From: Saussurea involucrata | Lineage: Eukaryota; Streptophyta; Magnoliopsida; Asterales; Asteraceae | Length of the DNA stretch: 64,000 nt | Assembly (NCBI GenBank): GCA_033807775.1 | Contig: CM066314.1 | Location: 98,434,929 to 98,498,928, forward strand | Reading direction: 5' to 3' | Shown here: positions 46,659 through 56,960 of the stretch, in pieces | Layout: every line of letters begins with the position of its first letter | Numbering within the stretch: the stretch's first letter is position 1 | Notes under the pieces: model-generated | What the model saw: the letters and a program-made list of their open reading frames with translations, nothing else | What the model was told of the DNA's origin: nothing | The model's database searches: none | Made by a program: the position numbers and the translations under genes

Positions 46659-47525
46659 TGTTGGTTCCCGTTTTGCTTAGACAAGATTAACAGATCTATT
46701 AGTTCGAGTTTAAGTTTGATGCGGAAGCGTATTTAAAGAACTAACAGATATGTTTGATAGATTTAGAACACTCAATATAAAGAAACAGTATTTTAAGAAC
46801 AAAATGATATCTTGAAGATTACTGTCGTTCGATATATAATAAGAACACCAAGAACAAATTAAGAACTGTTTGGTGTGTGTGAGAGAGTGTAAAGCTTAAC
46901 AGGTTTGATGATATAAAGCATAAGCATGAAACTCAGATTCTTCGTTAAGTCCTTAAGATTGTTAAGGATGATCTCAACAAGAGACTTTCTTTTATACTAC
47001 TCTAGGGGACCATAAAGCATGAGCTACAGTTAGAACGGATGGCATGAATAGTAGAACGGATGGCATGAACAGTTGTACGTGCTATATTGAATTTAATGCC
47101 GCAGACGTCTATGTTGTACTAAGCCATATTGAGTCCACTCAGAGTTTGACACGTGTTGAAGTTGGACAGGGCATGCTATCATGCAAGTTGATGGACAGGT
47201 CCTAGGAACAGTAGCAAGATATTTCTTCAACAGTGGCAAGATATTATAAATATCTTCCAAGTCTTCAGTCTGAACCGCAGAGGCTCTGTAAAGGGTTACA
47301 GAGGTTCTGAGGCCTGGTCTTCTGTAGAGCAGTCTTCACCGGGTTCCGAGTCTTTGGCCTTCTTTGTGCGTAAGACGGAGGTTATGTAGGACACCTCTGT
47401 AGCTTCTGTAGCTTCTTGACCTTGATCTTTCGGAAGTGGCAGAGCCTCTGTAAGAGGCTTTCTTCACTTCGCCTATTTTTCACTACTTCTAAATACTTCC
47501 ACGATTAGGAAGATTGAAGCTAACA
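46659..47525 (-). repeat. 5' LTR of C (867 bp)
   Basis: Partner of 35912-36778. The hairpin at 47275-47312 is well kept: CCGCAGAGGCTCTGTAA, AGGG, TTACAGAGGTTCTGAGG. Relative to A and B the pair C-G near the loop has become A-T on both arms. Confidence 0.9.
47275..47312. repeat. LTR hairpin, C 5' copy
   Basis: 14 of 17 arm positions pair. The change from GTCA/TGAC (A, B) to GTAA/TTAC (C) keeps pairing. Confidence 0.7.
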
Positions 47526-47530
47526 AAAAC

Positions 47531-49196
47531 AACTCTTCTAAGTAGATCTTGCCAAAGGACTTCTCTTTCCTTTTGAAAAATATTCCTTAAGAGCTAAAAT
47601 GTTAAGTTTGTCGCTCTCAGAATCTGAAAGTTCTTTTGTTTTGGATTTTAATGATGTATTTAATTTAGAAATTTTTTCTTTTAAAGGCAATAGATTTTTG
47701 TTCCAGTGTGCTTCTAATTCTTCCTTTTCTTTGAAAATCTTTGCTTTTTCTTCAGTGAGAAGTCTAGCTTCTCTTTCATAAAAAGTGAGCTTTTTCTGAA
47801 TATCATCACAAGTCTTTTTCAGTTCAACATTTTCAGTTTTAATTATAAGCAAATCAACTTCTGTAGTATTAGAGGTGGAGTTTGAAGTAGATACCTCAGT
47901 GTCAGAGTCGGAGCTGATGTCTGTCATGCCACAGAACAAGGCATTTTTGGTGTATTCTTCATCAGAGGTTGTATCTGACTCCCAATCTTCCTTGTTCACC
48001 ACTTTGTTCGCCATGAGTGACTTTTGAGCATAATACTCGGCTTTCTTTTTGTAAAAAGCTGAGTCCTTCTGTGGGTGATTTGATCTGCTTCTACATTCAT
48101 TGGCAAAGTGGCATGGCTTCTCGCAGTTGTAGCAACCTTGGTTCTGGGAAGTATTACCAGCACGATCGTCGGACTTCTGTCGGTCACCACCTTTTTCCGA
48201 TCTGCATTCATTTGCATAATGACCAGGCTTACCACACTTGTAGCATTCTTGTGGTGTGTAGCTTGCCTTGTCATCTGACCTCTGTCGGTCATTTCCTCTG
48301 TTGAATCTATCACTCGATCTCTGTTGATCGTTGTCTCTGTCGTCTGACCTCTGTCGGTCAGCTGATTCTTCTCTTCTTCCTTGATCCCTTCTATTCCAAT
48401 CTTCTCTTCTCTCTCTGCCATATCTATCATTACAAGAATTCTTTTGGTTTCCTCTGAATTCTCTTGTCAATAGAGCTAAGGATGTAGATATTGATGCCAG
48501 AGTAATTTCTCCTTCTTCCACAATCTCTTCATCTTCGCTGTCAACTACCACCATCTTTTTCTTTTTCTCCTTCTTCTTTTCCTCTGTAGTTCTTTCTTTC
48601 CTCAGCCTCTCTGTATCTTTTGTAGTTTTACCACCCAAAGCAAGAGGTGCAGTGGTTAGTGTTTTTGCTTGTGCGATTGGAGGCTCTTGACCAGCTAATG
48701 TTCCGTAGAGGTCTGAAAGAGTCCAGGAATCTAAATCTTGATTGGTTTGTAAAGACATAGATAGCTGGAGCCATTCTTCGTTCAGACTTTTGAGAAACAT
48801 GACATTATTCTCTTTAGAAGTTCAGTGGATGCCGAACTTTTTGCAGTTATTGATCAAAGAGTTGAACCTGTCGTATGTTGTCTGCAGAGATTCATTCGAC
48901 AGGGCTTTAAAAGCGTAATACTCATTTATGTATTGAGCCCTTCGGTTTTTCTGAGTTTTAGATCCCCCTTCAAGTTGTTTTTCCAGTTCTTTCCAAAGAT
49001 CATACGAAGATTCGCATGCATCTAAAGACTGGAAGAGTTCGTTGGGGATTGCCATAATCAGAATTCTTTTTGTTTTCTGCGCGAGTTCATCTTTTACCTT
49101 GTCTTGATCTGACCAACCATCCCTGGTTTTAGGTTTTTGATGCTCAGGGATTTCAGGAGTGTCAGCTGTCGCTGGTACACGAGGTACTGTTAACAT
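47531..49196 (-). pseudogene. Copia B gag, core and zinc knuckles
   Basis: From 49196: VPATADTPEIPEHQKPKTRD, then the UBN2-type core (ILIMAIPNELFQSLDACESS, TYDRFNSLINNCKK). A TGA near 48825 replaces an R codon kept in A and C. The 420-codon frame 48800-47538 then holds an acidic patch, DRQRS repeats, two CCHC knuckles (CYKCGKPGHYANEC; CYNCEKPCHFANEC, the second with C for the usual G before H) and a coiled coil. It is cut by the C insertion and resumes at 35906. The N-terminal ~60 residues are lost at the junction with D. Confidence 0.83.
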
Positions 49197-50194
49197 GCGA
49201 ATCGATCTATGGTAACTAAACTGATCAGTACACAACCAAAATTAAAATCCATGCTCATCATCAAAATACATCGTCGAAGAACATAAAAAAACAACTCCAG
49301 GTCACGTTATCTTCTGTTTTGTGGATGTTTTTCGAATCTAGAACTTGTATTATGTTTGAGATCATCAAACAAATCTATTTGTAACAGGAATAACAATCAA
49401 GACTTATAAAACAAACAGATCGATCAATAAGTTTGTTGATCACTTCCAAAAGAGTTCGATGAACACTTGTATCCACTGTTGACTCAAAGAATTTTCAACA
49501 TTTCTATTTTGTTGTTGAAAAATTAAATCTAACACAACAAACGGATCAATCTATGGAATTTAACAACATCAAAACACAACAAATTTGCCAAATAAAGAAA
49601 AATATTTGAAGAACACGATTTTTCTAAAAGTTTGAGTTTAGAACCAAAAACGATTCGAAATGGAGATTTGATTAACACAAATGATTTTGAATGAATTACT
49701 AATGATCAAATCACCAAAACAAACACATAATCAATCCAAAAAATATCAAATTCTTGAGAAATTTAAGAAAATCTCAAGAACACCAAAAACTTTCAATTTT
49801 CTAAAAAACTTTCAATTTTCTCAAAAATTGACAAAAATATCTTCAAATCGATGCAAAATCAGATCTGCTAGGCTCTGATACCACTTGTGAGTCCAAACTT
49901 TATCTAGTAACAATATAATAACAAAGAGATCTTTTATTAGATGAGAGAAAGAACAAGATGTAAGAGTGAGATATACTTTCTCTCTCTAGAAAGTCATCCC
50001 TCTAGTACACAAATGACACTCTCACGTGTACAAGCTTCTCTCCCATAACTCCCTTACAATACACTTATATATACTCCTTGACTATTTCATACTAACATTG
50101 ACTTTCCTATGACTTTGACCATTTACAAGTATTACAACATATTGACTTTAACTTTGAATCATCACTAAATCTTGAAGACATTTCTGCTCTAACA
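49197..50194 (-). mobile_element. Element D: 5' LTR and leader only
   Basis: On the minus strand: LTR 50194-49886 (309 bp; TGTTAGAGCAGAAATG to GGACTCACA), primer site (rc 49872-49883), and about 690 bp of AT-rich leader with no ORF, ending abruptly at 49196/49197 against B gag. The LTR is related to that of E. The rest of D is missing, so the B/D junction is a deletion or recombination breakpoint, not a clean insertion. Confidence 0.75.
49886..50194 (-). repeat. 5' LTR of D (309 bp)
   Basis: In + orientation, TGTGAGTCCAAAC to TCTGCTCTAACA. It contains CACGTG (about 50033) and, on the minus strand, a TATATAAG box (about 50070). The right edge is set by homology to the E LTR start. Confidence 0.75.
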
Positions 50195-51854
50195 CAGACT
50201 CCATTGCCTGCTATAATAAGCTACACCTCAAGTCCCACACCCAACAACGGGTGGCACCACTGTATCCTTTATTGTCTGTTGTGCCCAGCACAGTCTTATT
50301 GCCTGTTCATTCTCTAGTAAGTTACATCTCAAGGTTTCCATTGAACCTTTATTGTCTACTTACTAGCATTCAGAAATTGGAGTCTCGACTCCTTACTTGA
50401 TAACTCAAGATGTTTAACCCTCATGCACAAGTGTTAGAACATCAAACCACAACCCAAAATTCCGGAGTACAACCCAATATGGTTCCTCTCGACAACACCG
50501 GGACACAAAATACCATAATGGCCTACTTACCAAACTGAGAATACCAAGACTCCCCATTATATAAAAATGACTGACTCATATGCCTATGGATCCAATGCAT
50601 TACAGTCTAATAGTACATGACTCCACTTAAAACATGTACTCTCCATATAAAATGCAATAAATGTAACCCACATCCAAAGCTCCACATTAAATTATTAAAA
50701 CCGGACAAAGTCCTTAAGACTCAATAAAGTCATAAACCGAGCCACAAGCTCAACCAAAATTAATTGAGCACTTATAAAAGGTCAAATAATGCAATAAAAC
50801 ACAAATAACCCATGCTTATGCGAAACATGCTCCATAGACATGAATAACTCAACTTGAATCTAGCTCAAGACAAATCGTTTTTCCAAAGTATCCATCAAAG
50901 TGCATTTATACCAAAACATTTACATTCGTAAGATGAAGCATTAAAATTACAATACTTAAGATTTATTCATCAAGATACCCAAAATATATCTTTTCCCCAA
51001 CATATTTGTCTTTCAAATCACAGATGACCTTTGGCCCAAAACCAACAAGGTTTACCATTTCTAAGATATTCGTACGGTCGGAAATGACCAAAAGACCCCA
51101 ACTTTCTTGAAGATGGAGGTGATGATGATGAACTCTTGATCTTTTCTTCCAATCGACCACCAAATACCCTTGGATATTTCCAAAACCAACAATCTATCCT
51201 CAAAAGCTCTCAACAACGAAACCATAGCAATTTGTATCGTCAAAATCGGAGTTGAGATGAGAAAGTTATGACGAAATTAAGAATGAGGCTAAAAATCGGA
51301 TTTTATGCAGCCTAGCACCCGCGTGCAATTGTGACAAATCGCTATCACTATAGCACAGATTGTACCAAAAATTGTTTTGGCCATAACTTCTCTAATTTAG
51401 CTCGGATTTTGCTCCGAAAATATTCTTTGGACTCGTATTTGAATTTTCCATCCAACAAGACTATAAAACATAGGATTTAAGACCAACATCATATATCCTC
51501 TATTTCTCTTAAAAGATCGATTTGTACATAAACTTGAAATTGTAATTACCCAAAAATTACGGATGTTACAATCCTCCCAACCTTAAAGGAGATTTCGTCC
51601 TCGAAATCTAGTTTCCATATAATCAATAGTTACCGAACTCAATACTTCCCAAGTTCCCTCGGTTTCTAACTGAAAATCGAATTTTCTCTCTTGTATTGGC
51701 TAACCTTGGCAGTAGAATCCATCCAGAATGTCGATGCCACGAGGCTTTAACTCCCCACACCACATCTAAAGTAAGGAAGAAACATTCGAGTGAACATTTA
51801 ACTTGCTAGAGTAGATTCAATCCGCAAGACTTCGGTTGCCTCCCAGCCTTAGGT
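50195..51854 (-). mobile_element. Decayed gypsy-like LTR and 3' interior
   Basis: At 51570 the minus strand reads from GGTTGGGAGGAT into TGTAACATCCGTAATTTTTG, a purine tract then an LTR start typical of plant gypsy elements. The LTR body would run left to at least 50195, where D begins. 51571-51854 has the rc of CGAGGACGAAATCTCC (also in gypsy I) and matches gypsy I near 27990-28015 (GACTTCGGTTGYCTCCCARCC). No ORF of note. F is inserted at its right edge. Confidence 0.6.
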
Positions 51855-52083
51855 TGTGATCCCAGAAACAAGTAAACAATGATGTAATAAAGCAATACTC
51901 AAGTTATCTCTCATTGATTTCAAGAACACACTTACAAGATGTAGAGAGAGAAAAACTAAAGTATCTTGATGTAATTCCACAAGCTTAAGTAAAATGAACT
52001 CTATCTAAGCGTTTTATACATAGACTATAATTTACAAGTTAGACCCTTCTACTTGGATACAATTTACATTTTCAGCACTAACA
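51855..52083 (-). repeat. 3' LTR of F (229 bp)
   Basis: In + orientation, TGTGATCCCAGAAAC to CAGCACTAACA, followed by the rc purine tract. The partner LTR is outside the window. Confidence 0.75.
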
Positions 52084-52235
52084 TTTTCCCCCTTTGTATC
52101 CAAGTAAGAAAATACAAGGTTTATCTTCTCAGTTGCTCTGGAGCTATGTATCTTTTTCTGATCCCAAAGATGATTTCAAACCTTCTCAAAGCATTCTTGT
52201 ATTCCAGTCTGTCTTGAATAGCTTTCAGAGCTTTA

Positions 52236-55200
52236 TCAATAAACACCTTCTCTTTGTCTTTCAGAGGCACTTTCTTTTTTCTCATCAAGTCTGGTCTTTT
52301 CTGTCAGACGAATCTTTATCGTATTCAGAGTACCATCACAGAACTTATTAACTTCAATCAGTCTCAAGAACTTCTTCTTTTTCTGCCCATTGTGATAGAC
52401 AATCCCGAACTCTGGTTTCTCTAACACAGTATACAAAGGAATACCTTGAATATCTGGAAGATTTCTGTTTGGTCTTCTGACATTAACTCTGATCTGATTT
52501 CCCTCCAACGCCAGTTGAAAATCAGTCAAGTAAGCAAACTTCACCAAGTTCTTCATGAACCTCTTTATTGCTTGATACGTCTCGGACCAAGTCTTATCCT
52601 TATTTGGAAGCCTTGCAAGAATGTCATATAACCTGAAGAAGTCTTCACAAGTTAGTGATTTGAAGTCTGCTTTGCTGAAAGACCATTCTTTTCCATCTGT
52701 GTGGTAGACCGTAAATCTTGGATACCATACGTTCAGAATTTTCTCAGATTCTATCTTTGAAATCCTCACGATCTCCTTGTCAGTTCTTACAATTTTGAGT
52801 TCTCTGTCTTTGTTTCTCTTGAGATGCAGATATTCGACTTGATGTAGAGGTGGGAATTTCTCAATAGAGTACAGCTTTATCTTGTCGATTGGCTGAACTA
52901 GTTTCACGAATAGATCACTCCGAATGTCTTCTTGAAATGGAGTAATGATTCTTATTCTATGGCCTCTTCTTTCAATCAATGATTCCCTATCAATCAGCAT
53001 CTGAAAGTTTCTCATCTCTGCCTCAGATACCGGATCTTTTATCTTTCCTTCCGGTAGATCAGGTATGACTGGAACATCAATAACAGGATCAGGATGGGCA
53101 TCATTAGGTTCATCATCCGAATCTGGATCTCCAGGCTGTACATTAGTACCATCAAACACATCATCTAACTCCTCCTTTATCTTAACAATTGTCACTTCAG
53201 GTTCATCCTCTGAATCCACATAGATGATGTCCTGTATCATATCATCAGCCATTCTTTCATCTTCTGTTCTGTTATCACTTCCACCGGGCTTTTCAACTGT
53301 GGCAATGATATCATCCAGAACTCCTAACACATCACTTTCCTGTACAGTCTCACCAACACCAGTACCGGTACCAAGAATTTCCACATTTTCAGGTTGAGCG
53401 CCCGAACCACTAGCTTCTCCAACTTTTTGCCTTTTACTCATCTCCCCCTCATGGTGATCAGGATCGGGATCTTGATCATCATGTTTTCGTTTGATGGTTT
53501 GGGCTTGAACATCACATTTTTCTTCCAAAACTTTAATTCGGTGAGAATGGGCTGTAAAGCCGAAAGAGATAGCTTGGGCATGTCAGTTATAGATTTTTGA
53601 AGTGTTTGGATATCAGTGTGGGATGGTAAGTTGGTTTGTTGTTCGGTTTGGCGTCTAAGAAGACCAAGTAAATCCACTTCTTCTTGAGTGTTATTGTCTC
53701 CTTGTTCTAAAAGACGTGTAAGCATTTGAGATTTCAGTTCATGTAGTGAAAGGTTAGGAAATACCTTCGAGTTAGGTTGAGTTTCCGGCTGAGATTCAGG
53801 TGCGGTGGATGAAGATTCCACGACAAATTTTCCTTTCACGGCTCTGTTCACTTCTTGAGATAGCTTGCCAACCACTTCTTTCATTTCTGCAGTATGAGCT
53901 TTATACGAGTTGCTCAGAGAAGTGATTGACAATTCCAACAGCTTCAGGGATACAAAATGATGAAGAGGAGGACCCACCAAAGATCTGATGTTCTGAGATT
54001 GTAACGGGGTAACACCCAGACCACTTATGTTACTGGTTTGCATAGCAGTCGAAGAGACTGTATGGCCTGTGTTCAATGCTGGCACCAACGAATGGCAGCA
54101 ATAAAGCACCAATGAATGGCAGCAATACTCGGGGTGTTCCGGTTGGGTCACGAAGAACTCCAATGGTTTGTGTCACCAATGATGTTGTGACTGGCGGTCG
54201 TTGTGTCCTAGGAAATGAAGTAAATCCAAAGGGATCTAGACTCGATATGAGTACAAATGAAGGTGGTGGCCGGGGCAGTTGCCATCCTGTTTCAATAGCT
54301 GACACCGAGTGTGTCGCCGATAGACTTTATGCTATTCCCCTGTGAGAAGATGAAACATCAACTTGTTGAGAAGTTGATGAGTGGCTGAGAGGGGTTGTGC
54401 AACGCATAGTTGGGTCCACTATGTCTTTTTCAATGTCTTGTGGCGACGTACGCGCACTGACAGTATATGTGGCTACCCGGGTTGACACGGTTTGGGAAGG
54501 ATCGTCAGTTAAAACTTTTGTAGATCCTGTCACACTCTCACCATATTTTTTTCTTTCCATCTCACTTGACCTCACATTTATTTCTATGTCAACTAAAGCT
54601 CCATCAGTACTCTTTATATCCCCTCGAGGACTAGATTTTGGCTCGGTATTAACAGCAATCTCAAATATCATTACCACCAGAAGGATCATCATCATCATTA
54701 TCCTCATCATCATCAATATCATTATCCTCTTCTACTTCATCATCAGCTTCATCTGAACTAGGCGTTGCAGAGTAAACATTTGCTGGATCATCAATATCAG
54801 CATATAGATCCTCAGTTTGTTGGTCAGAGTCAGCAGAACCAAGACTGATCTCATCATCATCAGGAATACGAGAAGACTGACCAGGAGCACCCCCAACGCC
54901 AGTTCCCCTCACAATATTTTTACCGCTCGTCTCACCCCGTTCAAGTACCCCCAGTATCTTGAACTCGCTCCCTAATTTCTATACCCTCACTCCTCTCTCT
55001 AAGTGGGCTAGCACTTTGGGTAGGCTCCTCCGGTCATGGCCGGGCCATAAGTGCGTTCTCTTCTCTATACTTACTCATGAATGGTGACTCCTGGTCAGCG
55101 TAAGCAAGTATAGATTCAGGTAAGACTTTAACACATTCAAAATGAGTACCTTTAGGAATACGAAGATAGTGCATCCACTGATCTGGACTACGTAACGCTC

Positions 55201-55999
55201 CTTCTCGTCTCGGGATTTGTAGATTAGCATCCATTATGTATTTGATAATAATCTGTAGAAACCTCTGAAAAAGAAAAAAGGTTATTGCCTTGGATGGCTT
55301 TGACTTGTCACATACAACCTCAATCAACTCATTCCATATCAGCACAACAAAGTCTATCTTCCGGTCATAGACGATAGCATGGAACATCCGTAAGACAGAG
55401 ATACTGCATCTGTCAAGCCCTGTGTGCTTTGACGTCATACATCTGTTGATGATGATAAATAGAGTATAGTACAATGGAGGCAAGTACATTCTTTTGAAGT
55501 TGGAAGCGTTGACAAGAACTCCATCTTCTGTGTCATTATATCCCAGTTCCTGAATATCTCGACACAATTCTTCTTCAGATACCATATCAGCAAAATAATT
55601 GGAGAATGGTAAATCCAACACGGTTCTAAGTCGTTTGAGAGTCAACTTGGCATCAAAATGATCTATCTTCAGTGTAAAGTAGTTGCTCTTGTCAGATCGA
55701 GGTACAAATTGGATTGTGTACCAAGCTTGTTGTAAGTAAATCTCCAGAACTAATTGAGTCTTCTCAAGAGCAGTGCGAATTGGATGGCCTTTAAGAATCT
55801 CCACCACTATTTGGTAATTCAACCTCACTTGTGTGTCGAAAGTGTAGTTATTGTCCTTTATGGCCAACTTATTCTGAGGTAGAATAAGTTCATCATCTGG
55901 ATTCCTTGAATTCACGGAAGGATGTGAGGAATGATGTGAAGGAATGATCGTATTTCCATTCGAGGAATTGCCATCACCATGCTCTGGATTATGTGCCAT
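52236..55999 (-). pseudogene. Accessory gene of F (four frame blocks)
   Basis: Unknown function. ATG at 55999 (MAHNPEHGDGN). The N-terminal domain (to 55034) has YLQQAWYT, PPLYYTLFIIINRCM and IDFVVLIWNELIEVV, and is ended by a TGA. An acidic Asp/Glu block (54912-54661) and a coiled-coil-like block with LHELKSQMLTRLLEQGD (54163-53438) follow. The last block (53528-52236) opens with KRKHDDQDPDPDHHEGE and KRQK, the family's acidic motif between basic residues. It then has the C-terminal domain: FSKADFKSLTCEDFF, FAYLTDFQLALE, KPEFGIVYHNG, FLRLIEVNKFCDGTL. Two frameshifts and at least one stop break it. It aligns with G most closely. Confidence 0.75.
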
Positions 56000-56600
56000 T
56001 TGATCTGTTTTGGAACTCGTTAGAACAATGCGATAATAGTTGCAAAGTACCACCTTTTGAAAATTTCTCAAAATTTCCTAAGTCTGGAGGGTTATCGCAC
56101 AAAGCTAAAAGGCCTAGTCGCATGACACTTCTAATCGCACGACACTTGGGCGATGAAAAAGTTATCGCTCAATTCGTGTGCGATCAGAATGAATGATAAT
56201 TTTGTGCGACAACAATTAATGTTTAAAGACATTCTTTGTGCGATAACTTAGAACAATTCGATACTAACTTGAAGTTTCATTCCAGATTCTAAGGATAAGC
56301 AATAAAAGCACAAGAAATTCAAAACCCTATACGCATTGAACTATCAGAAACCTATCTTATCATGTTTTAGCAGGCATCTAACACAAATGAGTGATTCTGA
56401 TACAAGAATATGAACAGTTTTACAAAACTTAACTTTCCAGTATGAAATCGACTTGAAACACATAGTGATATGGATGAATGAAAGTAAAGATGATAGAAAT
56501 ACACACCTGATATGATTGCGAACCAAAGATGATCAACAACAGCAACAACAATCGAGTTCGAAAAAATTTCAGTTAAGAGAATATGGGTTCAAAGAGAGTG
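56000..56600 (-). other. Leader of the F accessory gene, possible intron
   Basis: Between the candidate promoter and the ATG. On the minus strand, CATATCAGGTGTGTATTT (about 56515-56498) is a good 5' splice-site match and TTCCAAAACAG (about 56013-56003) a 3' splice-site match just before the ATG. An intron of about 500 bp is therefore plausible. Part of the ATCGCA/TGCGAT array (56093-56245) lies inside it. Confidence 0.4.
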
Positions 56601-56960
56601 GGAAAAACTGAAAAGTTCGAAGTCTCGATCTATATATACACCTTAGGGTTTGGTGACACGTGGCACAATCTGATTGGACCAAAGGTTGTACTGCCACGTG
56701 TCAACTAATCGCATGAAGAATGTGCCACTAGTTCATCCTCATCGCATGAAACTGATGCGATGAAGGAATCAAAGTTGTCGTTCAAAGCATGAGATGAACT
56801 ATGTTTAATCACATGACCCTTGTGCGATTAAACCTCTGATCGCATAAAGCTTGTGCGATGAACAGGAGTTGTCGCCCAATGCTTGTGCCATGAGGAAGGT
56901 TATCGACCAAGGCTTGTTCGATTAGAAATCTTGATCGCATAAGTCTTGTGCGATTACTTC
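56090..56960. repeat. ATCGCA/TGCGAT array in F spacer
   Basis: Six exact ATCGCA and six exact TGCGAT in 870 bp, with variants (GTCGCC, TGTGCC, TGTTCG). Several are paired as ATCGCATAA..CTTGTGCGAT, a 21-bp inverted repeat (for example 56839-56859 and 56934-56954). They lie in two clusters, 56093-56245 and 56708-56955, on either side of the candidate promoter. Confidence 0.8.
56625..56705 (-). promoter_or_regulatory. Candidate internal promoter of the F accessory gene
   Basis: On the minus strand: TGCCACGTGTC-type G-box, CCAATCAG (56680-56673), a second G-box, then TATATATA (56638-56631). The two G-boxes form a perfect 11-bp inverted repeat (56655-56665 and 56692-56702). Order and spacing suit a plant polymerase II promoter for the accessory gene 630 bp downstream. 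Motif-based prediction. Confidence 0.5.

Larger units (their letters stand above)
35912..47525 (-). mobile_element. Element C: complete-ended copia, inserted in B gag
   Basis: Two 867-bp LTRs (35912-36778, 46659-47525) with roughly 30 differences by eye (about 3-4%), flanked by AAAAC (35907-35911, 47526-47530). On the minus strand: primer site (rc 46646-46657), gag (46365-43198), pol (43197-40256), the rest of the accessory gene (40255-36962), purine tract (rc of ATCTCCCCCTAAG at 36779). A deletion joins RT directly to the middle of the accessory gene, removing RNase H, the spacer and the accessory N-terminal domain. Same family as B but distinct. Older than gypsy I by LTR divergence. Confidence 0.9.
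16066..49196 (-). mobile_element. Element B: copia (Sirevirus type), 5' end lost
   Basis: On the minus strand: gag (49196-47531 and 35906-34501), protease to integrase (34500-33960, then 25836 onward), RT and RNase H (to 23098), spacer, accessory gene (21662-16999), purine tract (rc of ATCTCCCCCTAG at 16856), 3' LTR. Gypsy I is inserted in pol (duplication ATTTC, 25837-25841 and 33955-33959) and C in gag (AAAAC, 35907-35911 and 47526-47530). The gag N-terminus, leader and 5' LTR are missing; the sequence switches to element D at 49196. All three genes are broken. Confidence 0.85.

Noticed and set aside
49197..49885. Gag start for element B in the D leader
   Set aside because: No ATG-led frame resembles the MTSTQNFF start seen in A and C. 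The B similarity ends sharply at 49196.
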